Positions 1-10,582 of a stretch of DNA of 64,000 bases are shown one piece after another. The notes under the pieces were generated by a model. It saw only the letters and a list, made by a program, of their open reading frames with translations, made no database searches and was not told the DNA's origin. Every line of letters begins with the position of its first letter. Position 1 is the stretch's first letter. This DNA comes from Enoplosus armatus (Eukaryota > Chordata > Actinopteri > Centrarchiformes > Enoplosidae). A program made the translations under genes and the position numbers. The stretch spans positions 62,001 to 126,000 of the forward strand of contig NW_027261190.1 of assembly GCF_043641665.1 (NCBI RefSeq), read 5' to 3'.

Positions 1-448
1 ACAGGAAGTCTGTTATTTAGCCTTTTGTTATGAGAATGTCCTGAAGGACTATGACACCATACACCATTGGACATGCTCACAACGGTGGGAACTCCACATG
101 CATACATTTAAACCACATTAACACTTAATCCAATGAAAGGAACACACATTACTGTGTTTGACTTGGTAAACGATGAAAACGGTGAGGTTTCTAATAACCC
201 TTATTTTGATAACTATAGGTTGTATGGGGCTGATTTTGTTTTTGAAACAAATCATTTTTGCTCAACCCTGTGTACACAACTCATCTGTCTAATTTTATAT
301 GTAATCTGCCAGTTTCAAAGAAGAGATATTTGCGTCACTATGTCCCACGACGATGCATTTTATGTCTGACATATTAGAAACAGATTAGTGCAATTTGCCC
401 ATTACTAGGCAACAAGTTGCTATCCACCTGCTTCATTTCGGTTTCTGT

Positions 449-745
449 AATCAGAATCAGAATCAGAATCAGAAACTGTTTATTGCCAAGTAACATACAT
501 TACAAGGAATTTGCTGTGGTCTGAAGGTGCTATTGTTTTGATAACAAATAAGTAGAATATAAAAGCTAAAATAAGAATAAGAATAAAAATAAAAATAAAA
601 AATAAGATAAGATAAATAACAACAGTGCAGTGACCAGAATAAAGTAAAGTGTCCAGATAAAGTGTCCAGTAGGGGGTGGGTGCGTTAATGTAACGCAGTG
701 GGGACAGGGGTGATGTACGTTAATATAACGTATATTGTGTTAATT
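449..745 (-). repeat. Rex1/Babar-like LINE 3' tail, antisense, in intron (unit A)
   Basis: The block opens with three AGAATC repeats, followed by the reverse complement of the 3' UTR of the Rex1-like element at 10583-12186. Both contain the CCCACCCCCTACTGGACAC and GTTACATTAACGC segments. It is a 5'-truncated insertion inside the intron before the exon at 1980. The rest of that intron (746-1979) is AT-rich and shows no feature I can name. Confidence 0.75.
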
Positions 746-1979
746 GTTTTACATGTAAAAACTATGTCCTATAGCATCCCTGGCTGAATGATGGTCTAAC
801 TCTTCACAAAACCTTTATAGATGACACACAGTGCTGTAGCTCCAAAACTGTGGGAACCATGAAGGTTGAAAAGCACTATATATGTGAGACCATTTGAGTC
901 CATTTACTTTAACATCCTGATGGAATATGTCACAATAGCTTTACAATTTTCCTTGGATTATATGCTTTAGATTGAAAATGAATTAGCATTACTATCATTT
1001 ATACTCAAATACCACTTTTTAACCCTTTTAACTCAACTTAATGACAATCTCTAATGGAGTCCTATAGGTGAGCATTTGAACTCACCTATAGAATATGTAT
1101 ATGAAATATGTATTCGCATAAAGCATTGGAAAATAGCACAAATCACACATGAAATGCAGCTTTAATCTAGCATTACTTCACTAAAGCATGCTTCACCTTA
1201 CATACAAGCTTTATAATTTAACTAACAGAACCAATAATAACACAGCTTTAAGAACAGACTCATGAAATCAACAGATTATTTAAGTATTCTGGACCATACC
1301 AAAGGTCATTAACACATCCATACATGTCCTTGAGGCGTCATCATACAATAAAGAAAAGTGTGAAATTGTTAAAGTGTAGCAAGTGTTAAACCAACAAGTG
1401 ACTTTTAAGAACTGCAATGCATAAACACCATATTGTTGCCTATGAAAGACAGGGATCATGTTTTAAAAAACGTGATATCTATTTAATGGTAAATGTTTCA
1501 TGAAAGAACCACAAGTTAGTACCAGAGCTACAGGCTGCAATGACCACTCTGTACTAGTATTCTGGTACTCTGGGAGGCAAATCTGACCATAACCAAGTCC
1601 AAGTCTCATATCCAAATCTGCATATGCTCAAATCAAATCATCCTACAAAAAAGTAAGTAAAAAGTTCAAATTCAATCAAAAACACACAACGTCACATCAC
1701 ATAAAATGGCAACTCGACTCAACAATTCTTTGGGGAAAGTGTTGATAAACATATGTCAGCTGGGATTGGCTGTAGCCCCCCTGTGACTCTCAAGGATAAG
1801 TGGGTATAGCAAATAGATGGATGAATATATATAATATATAACAGCAATATATATGAGACTTTGTATGAGAAAGCCGTTCTATTTAACCACTAATAAAGAA
1901 TATGTCAAAAACTCTTATCTCAGCTTATCAGATAAGTGTGCAGTGTGTTTGAAGTCATAATTGCCACTGAATTCTGCAG

Positions 1980-4900
1980 GTGTACAAGTCAGACCCTTTC
2001 CCCGGCCTCTCCCTTGGGTCCCAGTATGCTGTTACCGTCATGGCTCTGCCAGTGCCTGAGGAGTGGGAGAGGTTCTACCACAGCAAGATCTTTTCCACAC
2101 GCTGTAAGACTACTTTAAGCTCTAGACTAGATATTATCTCATAAAGCACACACACACACACACACACAGTTTCAGTGAACTTTGTGGTTGCTTCAGGGTA
2201 ACCTTCAAAATCTAAATCCCTCCTTCTCTTGGCTTATTTACTGTACATATAATGACATCTCCTGCTCTGTCCCCAGAAAGCTCTCTGCTCTCTAAACTTT
2301 GCCCTTTTCATCATATATCTTTCAGTAAGACTATTGTCAAAACAATGGTGAATTTATAGTAATATGCGCTGGTTTTGCAGCATGTGCAGAGAAGAACGGT
2401 CTTGAGCAGTGCAAAAAAGGTGAGAATTTCTCATAGTTCCCAAATAAAGTCTGGTATAACAATAAATGTTTTCCTTCTTCGGTAATGCTTCAATTTACAG
2501 GTCCACAAATTTCATGGAAAGTAGGTGATAATTAGCAAGTTACGTATTTGAAATTTCTTTGAAATTATCCCCAAATTACCCCTAAATGTGTCCAAAATTA
2601 CTGCAAAATTATTTAAGAATTATATTGTGCTCTTTCCTAATAAGCAGTTGCGGTTCGATTTTTCACAAAAGTTAAACTTGCTGAAAATCTATCAATCCAT
2701 GAATAAATGCTGCAGCTCTTCAATAACCAAGAAATTCCTGCGTTTTGCTTCCCAGCTGTTGGGTAAAAGTGAAGGGGGTTAGCCCTGAAGTCGATCTGCC
2801 CAGGAGGAAAACAAAGTCTTCCCTGTGCTACCGACAAGGGTCTGGAAGCTAGCACAGGAGCTTTGGCCCTGCAGGAGGAGAAGGTTTTCAAGTCCGGGGT
2901 GGGGGGACCCAGTGGGGGAGTGGCGCCGGAATGGGCACCAGAACCGGAGACAGATGAGATGGCAACGGAACAGGGTTTAGCTAGTAGGAACTATCTAGAT
3001 ATCAGTTAACTTCGTATTACTTTCCTTGAAATGTATGTATGCATGTAATTATCACCTACTTATCATGAAATTTGCGGACCTGTAAAATGAAGCGTTACCG
3101 TTTCTTCTTATGATCAGCTTGACATCATGTCAATATTTTATGGTCTGGTTGTAGACTGGTATCCCAAATATATTGAGGTCCAACATGAAGGGACTGCCAT
3201 CATAGTGACCTTTAACCTGGCTCCCCCGAACCTGGGCATCAGAAGCTACTTCTCACTGTGTTACGCAAACGGCATAATGAAATACACAGACATAACACCT
3301 GTGAGTTGTTTCAACTTCTGCAGCTTTATATTTTGCCAATGCCTTGCTTCTATTATGTGTATTACGGAACTATTTGATAATTAAGTGAACTGAATACTTG
3401 TATTTAATTTCCTTAGAATTCCACCAACAACAAAACTCATCACAGCTATCAGCTGAATGGCCTTCAAGAAGGAACCAATTACACTTGTGAGGTAAAATAA
3501 AAGTGGATTATAACTATTCTATCCTTAACACTGATTGCATAATATATAAAACTACAACTGTTTTCAACCTAATCTCAGGGGCTTTGTGTTTAATAAATTA
3601 TATTGAAATACCAGTCTCAAAAAATATGTATTATATGGACTATCTATATATTTTATGCATTAATTTTCAACCATCGGCATTTAGCATTTAGCCAGATATT
3701 TCCCCTCAAGAGCTGGTGGAGAGCAAAACAGAGATAAAAGGAGAGTGAATATTGGACTTGCATTCATCATCACAACCCCAAATTAATGCTAATGTTGCTC
3801 CATGTCTTCTGGATAAATAGGCTGTTAGCCAACACAGTCGATATATCAACTTTATAAGGTGATGTGTCAGTGTTTTGTTTACAGCTTGTTGCGCTGCCCC
3901 CAAGTGGCCCCCAAAAGAAGTTTATTTTGTCAATCTACAAGGTCAAGAATGAACTGTCATGCTCAACATTTCTTGTTTCACAGATTGCAGCTAACGAAGT
4001 GGATGCAGTGAGGAAAACATTCAGTGTTCAAGTCATGCACATTCAAAAAGGTGGGGGAGGTTGTTTTATTGCTGCTGATCCACACAATCACTATGCATCA
4101 TAGTAGGTGCTATGCAAACCTCTCTTTTCATTTTGTTGTGGAGATATAAGTGATATAATATTTAAGTGTCTGTTGGACCATGAATACAGTCTGTGTATAT
4201 TTAATACATGTGTGATCAATCCCATCAGTCTTTCATCCCTTTAAGTAATACTTTGGAATTTGGGGAAATATTCTTATTATGCTTCCAGTCTTTATGCTAA
4301 ACTAAAATAATCTACTCCCAGCTCTAGCTCCATAATTAGCACACAGGCATGACAGTGGTATCAATCATCTCATTTTAACTCTCGGCAGTAATTAGTAACG
4401 CATTTTCCAAAATGTCAAACTACTTCTTTAAGGTCTGTCACTGAATTATCATGTAATCACAACTCCCCACTCCTCAGAAGGTGCCTTGCAACTCTCTGTC
4501 ACTCTCTCCTGGGCTTTGATGCTTCCACTGGGCCTGGCTGTGGTAGCCATACTTGTAGTCTTACTGGCTGCTCTCACCAGGAGGAGGCCCAAGCTGCAGA
4601 TGAAGAAACTTGACATAAAACCAGGTGCGAAGACAAACCAAATACTTCATGTAAAATCACTGCTTGCATTTCATGAAAGCTAATCAAAATAAGTCATGAT
4701 AATAATCCATTTTACACCATTTGACAGAGAACCTTTCTTGTACCTCTGTTCTGTCTTTTCCATTACTGGCATGATGTGAAATACAACCAGATTTCTTATT
4801 TTCATCCATTCAGATGTTATCAAGCAGCATCAAGAAAGCGGGACTCAGGAGGAAGTGATGGCATTGCCCAGAAACAGGCTGACCCCTCCTCGTCTTCTGA

Positions 4901-6066
4901 TTTGCTACAGCAGTTATGATGGGCCCGCTCATGTCAAAGCTGTCATGCAGTTAGGGGCCTTCATACAACAACACATGGCCACTCAGGTAGTGGACATGAC
5001 ATGTCGTGGCTCTAATGCCTTTTCCTACAGGTGTGCTGATTCAGTGGAATCGGACAGGCAGAAACAAATTATGAATACATCCATCCATTCATTTTCTACT
5101 GCTTATCCGGGGCCGGGCACGCGGTGGCAGCAGGCTAACCAAGGTGGTCCAGACATCCCTCTCCCTAGCAATGTTTTCTAGGGAGATCTCGAGGCGTTCC
5201 CAGGCCAGATGAGATATGTAATCCCTCCAACGTGTTCTGGGTCTAACCCGGGGTCTCCTACCAGTTGGACATGTCCAGAAATCCTCCAAAGGAAGGCGCT
5301 CAGGATTCATCCTGATCAGATGCCCGAACCACCTCAACTGGCTCCTTTCGATGCAAAGGAGCAGCGGCTCTACTCCGAGCTCCCTTCGGATCCCTTTTGA
5401 GGTCCTCCCCCTATCTCTAAGGCTGACCCCAGCCACCTTGATGAGGAAACTCATTTCGGTCGCTTGTATACCCAATCTCATTCTTTCGGTCCTTACCCAA
5501 AGCTCATGACCATAGCTAGGGGTTGGAAGGTAGATCGAGTGGTAAATCAAAAGCTTTGCCTTCCGGCTTAGCTCCCTCTTCACCACAACAGTTCAATACA
5601 ACACCTGCATTAGTGCTGACACCGCATCAATCCGCTGGTCGATCTCACGCTCTATTTTACTCTCACTCGTGAACAAGACCCCGAGATACTTGAACTCCCT
5701 GCTTGAGGCAGTAACTCAGATTGCTCAGGCAGGGAGCAATCCACCTTTTTCCAGGAGAGAACCATGTCCTCGGACTTGGAGATGCTGACTCTCATCACGA
5801 CCACTTTGCACTCGGCTGCAAACCGCCCCAGTGCATGCTGTGGGTCACAATCTGATGAAGCCAACAGAGCCACATCATCTGCAGAGAGCAGAGAAGCAAT
5901 TCTGAAGTCCCCAAACCAAACACTCTCCTCTCCCGGCTGTGCCTTGAGATCCTGTCCATGAATATCACAAACAGAATCTGTGACAAGGGACACCCATCGA
6001 AAACGTATTTGACTTTTGTGCAGAATATACAGATACAGCTTGCACTATATATATATATATATACAG

Positions 6067-6100
<34 letters not shown>

Positions 6101-6988
6101 TATAAGGACCAGGTGGCTTGTAGCAACGGCCCCGATGACCCCATACTCCCACAGTACCCCTCACAGGACCCCCCGGGGACACGGTCATAAGCCTTCTCCA
6201 AGTCCACAAAACACATGTAGACTGGATGGGAAACCCCACCCCCCACCCCAGTAAGCCCCCAAGGGTCCACTGTCCACAAGGCTAGGACGGAAATACAAAA
6301 AAGGATAACTGTCATCTTACAAAGCTAATTATTATATTGACAATTTCTGTGTTTCAATCTTTTCTTTAATATGAAATAGGGGTGTGTAAAATGTGTTATT
6401 AGAACACTTTGTCGTGACAGTGTTCTCCTTTGTTCTTCCCAGGTGTGCTTGGACCTGTGGGACTCTCTGAGCGTGGCTGAGGAGGGCAGTATGGCCTGGC
6501 ACTGCCGTCAGATCCGGGAGAGCGACTTTATCTTGGTGATCTGTTCTTGGGGCTTCAATCGCAGACCTAAGCCAGAGCCAGAGGGTGACAACAAAGATGA
6601 GGCAGACAGAGGGCTGGACTTTGGGTCCAACGCCTTCAGCTCTGATGTAGCCATCAGACTTGTCGGAGAGGAGGTGGGACGAGCCAAAGCCAGGGGCCAG
6701 GACATGTCCAAATACATGGCGGCCATTTTTGAGTACTCTGAGGAAACAGACATTCCCACTGAGCTGAGGCTGGTATCTCACTACACGCTGACAAGTGACT
6801 TACCGCTGCTCTTCTCCCACCTCCATGGAGTGGCTCTGCATAGGCCGGGGGGTTACCTGAAGATAAACTACATCTCAGAGGAGGGCTTTTCTAAGTCACC
6901 AGCCGGAGCAGCTCTGCAGTTAGCAATCTACGAGGCTGGGATGGCAATGAGGGCAAAAAGGTATCACTCTGTGGAGGGAGGGAACTAA
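1980..6988 (+). CDS. il17rd: IL17RD-like (SEF-like) receptor, copy A, 5' part outside window
   Basis: This is a single-pass interleukin-17-receptor-family protein. Members of the family signal at the plasma membrane through a cytoplasmic SEFIR domain; IL17RD (SEF) also dampens FGF/MAPK signalling. Exons seen: 1980-2103, 2381-2419, 3155-3300, 3417-3491, 3984-4050, 4478-4624, 4814-4986 and 6443-6988. All have AG/GT borders and the phases match. The exon at 4478 encodes the membrane helix (rich in L, V and A) followed by a basic stop-transfer RRRPK. The last two exons encode SEFIR: LLICYSSYDG, then CLDLWDSLSV and DFILVICSWGF, close to IL17RD CYSSKDG and ALDLWEDF. ALPRNRL before SEFIR matches IL17RD ALPRERL. 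The exon at 3417 has NST and NYT glycosylation sites. The protein stops about 10 residues after SEFIR, unlike the long tail of human IL17RD. The first two traced exons lie upstream of the window. Another IL17R paralogue is possible. Confidence 0.82.
2147..2168. repeat. (CA)n microsatellite in intron
   Basis: A run of CA dinucleotides lies just after the exon ending at 2103. The same tract follows the matching exon in units B (about 23964) and C (about 45776). Confidence 0.9.
2480..3100. mobile_element. Non-autonomous DNA transposon with 55-bp inverted repeats (unit A)
   Basis: The ends at 2480-2534 and 3046-3100 are inverted repeats with about five mismatches. Both read CGGTAA(C/T)GCTTCA outward to inward and end in AGGTGATAATTA. 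Flanks are TTCCTTCTT (2471-2479) and TTTCTTCTT (3101-3109), a possible 9-bp target duplication with one mismatch. At 621 bp, with no transposase-sized ORF, it is probably a deletion derivative. The ends and duplication length could fit a Mutator-like or hAT-like element; the superfamily is not settled. It sits in the intron before the exon at 3155. Confidence 0.78.
3676..3850. repeat. Possible fish dispersed repeat in intron
   Basis: The stretch containing GCCAGATATTTCCCCTCAAG and GGAGAGTGAATATTGGACTT resembles a short repeat I associate with many fish genomes. No terminal repeats were found here. It recurs at the same place in units B (about 25493-25667) and C (about 47305-47479). Confidence 0.4.
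4225..4435. repeat. Fish dispersed repeat in intron (unit A)
   Basis: The text from TTTAAGTAATACTTTGGAAT to AAATGTCAAACTACTTCTTT, with GACAGTGGTATCAATCATCT in the middle, matches a very common short fish repeat from memory. It lies in the intron before the membrane-helix exon. Copies lie at 26042-26252 and 47854-48064. Confidence 0.5.
5078..6245 (-). mobile_element. RTE/Rex3-like LINE fragment, antisense, decayed (unit A)
   Basis: On the minus strand, conserved reverse transcriptase pieces read CFVDLEKAYDRVP (near 6190), then FVIFMDRISRHS, then LLSADDVALLAS (the YADD region, now SADD). The C-terminal part (5089-5586) reads GHELWVRTERMRLGIQATEM and RRPRVRPRTRWRDYISHLAW. The 3' end carries the GATG-type tail, seen here as CATCCATCCAT at 5078. 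Frames shift between these pieces, the 5' end is missing, and an AT microsatellite (about 6043-6112) interrupts it, so it is dead. It lies in the intron that splits SEFIR. Clade assignment to RTE/Rex3 is from memory of the tail and motifs; Rex1 is less likely. Confidence 0.8.
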
Positions 6989-7895
6989 ACACTAAAAAAA
7001 GCAATCCGATACGCCCTAACTTAATGGTGGTCCTCAGCCCAGTATAGGAGAATAGTTGGCTTACATAGCCAGACCTATCTCCACACTTCGGAGAAAGGTC
7101 TAGCTCAACCCATTATCATTCTGGGACAGGAGAAAAAAACGCTCTGGCTTGTTTGTATTTCTTTAAACCAATCACAATCGTCTTGGACAGCGCTAAGCCC
7201 AGGATGCAGTGACTGTGCCCTTGCAAAACGGTAACACGCAGACTGAAATAGTTGGCCAATGGCAGTCTTATCCCAACAGCCTACATCCGGTGAGTCAGAC
7301 TACCTGAAGATAGACACTGATGATGGCCACAAACTTAACGGTTCCCTTAAATAATTGACCAACTAATCACCTCTGCCTCAGTTGTGCTGCAATGGCAGCA
7401 GCAGTGCACTTTGACCTCTAAAATGTGTTAACATGGTATATGTGTGTGTGTGTGTGTGTGTACAGGAAGGATTTGTTAAAAGAACGTCCAGTAATGTGTG
7501 TAATGGTCAAAAAAGCTATCTTAGTCTTACAAAAGACATTTTCTGTTTGTTTTCTTGCAGTGTCATGTGAAGTTATTATGAAATGAAAAACTTGTAATAC
7601 AAGCATTGTACATAAATAAACAATTAATCTCATACGCGAGTTATTGAAGTTATCGTTTGAGAATGTTTGCCTTGAAGTACATACTGAACATTGTATACAT
7701 GTATGTTTACAGTCATGCTTATAGTTTATGTATACATGTGCATATCTCATATATTCAAGAATGGATTAATAGGTCCCATCATTTGTAATGTTATGCTGAT
7801 GTAAGGTGACGTGGATAAATGTGAGTTGTCTTGCATTTTGTGTTGTATTTTTGTGAAATTTAGATTTTCTTTTATGCATCTAATCATCTAATAAA
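6989..7895 (+). other. 3' UTR and poly(A) signals of IL17RD-like copy A
   Basis: No ORF of note follows the stop codon. AATAAA occurs at 7615-7620 and again at 7890-7895, so the transcript probably ends after one of these. A GT microsatellite (about 7440-7461) and a fish dispersed repeat (about 7050-7310) lie inside. Which signal is used cannot be told from sequence. Confidence 0.5.
7050..7310. repeat. Fish dispersed repeat in 3' UTR region
   Basis: The stretch with TAGCCAGACCTATCTCCACA and AAACCAATCACAATCGTCTT resembles a widespread fish repeat, probably a non-autonomous DNA transposon. Clear terminal inverted repeats were not found. Matching copies lie at 28867-29127 and 50679-50939. The stretch from 7311 to 8488 beyond it holds a GT microsatellite, poly(A) signals and otherwise nothing I can name. 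Confidence 0.45.
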
Positions 7896-8488
7896 ATAAG
7901 ATTAAAACAAGTTTTCTTTGGCTCATCAAATATGTCATATATGGCTTATTCATGACATTTGTGTATGACTGAATGGGAGGTATTGTCGATGCTGTAGGTT
8001 GCCAGGCTGCAGAAAAACCTCTATCTGTCTAGAATAATTTTGGTAATCAACCATGTCTGAATACAGTTGATGAGATGCCATTTTAGTTTTTAAGTGAAGG
8101 ATTGGTTTGTTAATTATGAACCTTTCGCGTGTATATATAATTAACAATTCAAATTGTAATTACAGTTTAGTGACTTGAGCAACAAGGTCTGGCAACCCGG
8201 TTGGAGGAGGCATCGTTGTGAGCCATAGACTGTTTAAAGCATATTGGGTTAAGTTAAAGGGATCTGATGAGGAACAACCTGCAACAAATGTGCTGTGTGG
8301 TTGTTGGGAATATTCACAACAACGTAAAGGACTTGGTTGGAATATTGATACAGTAGCAGTCGAATATGGTTTAAATGGGTTAGATTATGGGCTAAATATT
8401 GTGTGGGGTAATTTTCATCCCAATGTGGACTTGCCACTTGTGGAGCAGAAAAGAGAATGGACTGAAAGGAATGTGGATAACATTGGAT

Positions 8489-8711
8489 ATCAGAATCAGA
8501 TTCAGAATCAGAAATACTTTATTGATCCCCAGGGGGAAATTGTACAGTACCGGTGCTCCCATTCAAGAGTAGAAAGCAGCATAAATTAGAAATGAAAGTA
8601 TGTAAAAAATATAAAAATGAGAAATAGAAAATAAAAATATACACATTTACAATATTTTCAAATATGAAAAATAAAAGTAAAAAATATATACAATAGCAAT
8701 GTATATGTATG

Positions 8712-8750
<39 letters not shown>

Positions 8751-8753
8751 GTA
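8489..8753 (-). repeat. Rex1/Babar-like LINE tail, antisense, left part (unit A)
   Basis: ATCAGAATCAGATTCAGAAT followed by ATACTTTATTGATCCCCAGG is the reversed 3' end of a common fish LINE tail of the Rex1/Babar kind. It is split by the Tc1 element that follows and resumes at 10391-10582. The TA-rich stretch at 8700-8750 differs in length and composition between unit A and units B/C. Confidence 0.65.
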
Positions 8754-10390
8754 CAGTGCATCCGGAAAGTATTCACGGCGCTTCACTTTTTCCACATTTT
8801 GTTATGTTACACCCTTATTCCAAAATGGATTAAATTAATTTTTTTCCTCAAAATTCTACACACAACACCCCATAATGACAATGTGAAAAAAGTTTTTTTG
8901 AAATTTTTGCAAATTTATTAAAAATAAAAAACTAAGAAATCACATGTACATAAGTATTCACAGCCTTTGCCATGAAGCTCAAAATTGAGCTCAGGTGCAT
9001 CCTGTTTCCACTGATCATCCTTGAGATGTTTCTGCAGCTTAATTGGAGTCCACCTGTGGTAAATTCAGTTGATTGGACATGATTTGGAAAGGCACACACC
9101 TGTCTATATAAGGTCCCACAGTTGACAGTGCATGTCAGAGCACAAACCAAGCATGAAGTCAAAGGAATTGTCTGTAGACCTCCGAGACAGGATTGTCTCG
9201 AGGCACAAATCTGGGGAAGGTTACAGAAAAATTTCTGCTGCTTTGAAGGTCCCAATGAGCACAGTGGCCTCCATCATCCGTAAGTGGAAGAAGTTCGGAA
9301 CCACCAGGACTCTTCCTAGAGCTGGCCGGCCATCTAAACTGAGTAATCGGGGGAGAAGGGCCTTAGTCAGGGAGGTGACCAAGAACCTGATGGTCACTCT
9401 GTCAGAGCTCCAGAGTTCCTCTGTGGAGAGAGGAGAACCTTCCAGAAGGACAACCATCTCTGCAGCAATCCACCAATCAGGCCTGTATGGTAGAGTGGCC
9501 AGACGGAAGCCACTCCTTAGTAAAAGGCACATAGCAGCCCACCTGGAGTTTGCCAAAAGGCACCTGAAGGACTCTCAGACCATGAGAAACAAAATTCTCT
9601 GGTCTGATGAGACAAAGATTGAACTCTTTGGTGTGAATGCCAGGCGTCACGTTTGGAGGAAACCAGGCACCGCTCATCACCAGGCCAATACCATCCCTAC
9701 AGTGAAGCATGGTGGTGGCAGCATCATGCTGTGGGGATGTTTTTCAGCGGCAGGAACTGGGAGACTAGTCAGGATAGAGGGAAAGATGAATGCAGCAAAG
9801 TACAGAGACATCCTGGATGAAAACCTGCTCCAGAGCGCTCTTGACCTCAGACTGGGGCGACGGTTTATCTTTCAGCAGGACAACGACCCTAAGCACACAG
9901 CCAAGATATCAAAGGAGTGGCTTCAGGACAACTCTGTGAATGTCCTTGAGTGGCCCAGCCAGAGCCCAGACTTGAATCCGATTGAACATCTCTGGAGAGA
10001 TCTGAAAATGGCTGTGCACCGACGCTTCCCATCCAACCTGATGGAGCTTGAGAGGTGCTGCAAAGAGGAATGGGTGAAACTGCCCAAAGATAGGTGTGCC
10101 AAGCTTGTGGCATCATATTCAAAAAGACTTGAGGCTGTAATTGCTGCCAAAGGTGCATCAACAAAGTATTGAGCAAAGGCTGTGAATACTTATGTACATG
10201 TGATTTCTCAGGTTTTTTATTTTTAATAAATTTGCAAAAATCTCAAATAAACTTTTTTCACGTTGTCATTATGGGGTGTTGTGTGTAGAATTTTGAGGAA
10301 AAAAATGAATTTAATCCATTTTGGTATAAGGCTGCAACATAACAAAATGTGGAAAAAGTGAAGCGCTGTGAATACTTTCCGGATGCACTG
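8754..10390 (+). mobile_element. Tc1/mariner transposon, full length (unit A)
   Basis: The element is 1,637 bp and is flanked by TA at 8752-8753 and 10391-10392, the Tc1 target. Both ends start CAGTGCATCCGGAAAGTATT reading inward. The inverted repeats are unusually long, about 210 bp each (to about 8973 and from about 10171). The central ORF is open. It is nested in an antisense LINE tail. Long repeats and an intact ORF indicate a young insertion, but it is present in all three units and so predates the amplification. Confidence 0.95.
9132..10172 (+). CDS. Tc1-like DD34E transposase (unit A)
   Basis: This 346-residue enzyme cuts and rejoins the transposon ends at TA sites in the nucleus. The N-terminal paired-type helix-turn-helix region covers about residues 8-120 (RDRIVSRHKSGEGYRKISAA, then the GRPSKLS linker). 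The catalytic triad is complete: D159 in WSDETK, D250 in FQQDNDPKHT and E285 in NPIEHLW, with 34 residues between the second and third. Met8 (9153) is the start usually seen in the family; the first ATG adds seven residues. No frameshift or stop is present. Length matches active-looking fish Tc1 proteins (about 340). Activity is not shown by sequence alone. Confidence 0.95.
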   Translation: MSEHKPSMKSKELSVDLRDRIVSRHKSGEGYRKISAALKVPMSTVASIIRKWKKFGTTRTLPRAGRPSKLSNRGRRALVREVTKNLMVTLSELQSSSVERGEPSRRTTISAAIHQSGLYGRVARRKPLLSKRHIAAHLEFAKRHLKDSQTMRNKILWSDETKIELFGVNARRHVWRKPGTAHHQANTIPTVKHGGGSIMLWGCFSAAGTGRLVRIEGKMNAAKYRDILDENLLQSALDLRLGRRFIFQQDNDPKHTAKISKEWLQDNSVNVLEWPSQSPDLNPIEHLWRDLKMAVHRRFPSNLMELERCCKEEWVKLPKDRCAKLVASYSKRLEAVIAAKGASTKY

Positions 10391-10582
10391 TATGTATTGC
10401 ACTATTGTGTTTGACCATATATGTATTGCACTGACATTTAAGAATAAGTAATAGTGAGGTAGTATATGTAGAAGCAGGTCCAGATTTCCAGTCTGTTTCT
10501 TCTGAGTGTCTGACACTCTGAGGGAGGAGTTGAACAGTTTGATGGCCACAGGCAGGAATGATTTCCTGTGGCGCTCAGTTGT
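10391..10582 (-). repeat. Rex1/Babar-like LINE tail, antisense, right part (unit A)
   Basis: This continues the LINE tail at 8489-8753 beyond the Tc1 insertion. It contains GACACTCTGAGGGAGGAGTT and GATGGCCACAGGCAGGAATG, which recur in the 3' parts of fish LINEs, and abuts the sense Rex1-like element near 10583. Confidence 0.6.

Noticed and set aside
133..369. 78-residue ORF present in each unit
   Set aside because: It lies in the intron between the second and third traced exons, has no splice-compatible role in the receptor frame and resembles no family I know. Repetition in each unit only reflects the tandem array.
451..475. Short direct repeats of AGAATC that look array-like
   Set aside because: They are the 3' tail repeats of a LINE, not a CRISPR array; there are no spacers.
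5958..6315. ORFs rich in Tyr-Ile on both strands
   Set aside because: They are translations of the AT microsatellite inside the RTE-like LINE fragment.
7661..7790. ATG followed by a hydrophobic run (MFALKYILNIVYMYVY) as a possible missing signal-peptide exon
   Set aside because: It lies in the 3' UTR region between two poly(A) signals and has no suitable phase-1 donor before its stop.
8218..8589. 123-residue ORF after the receptor 3' UTR
   Set aside because: It starts with GTG, not ATG, runs into the LINE tail (the AGAATC region) at its end, and shows no recognisable domain.
9221..10176. Several minus-strand ORFs of 75-111 residues
   Set aside because: They are antisense shadows of the Tc1 transposase gene.
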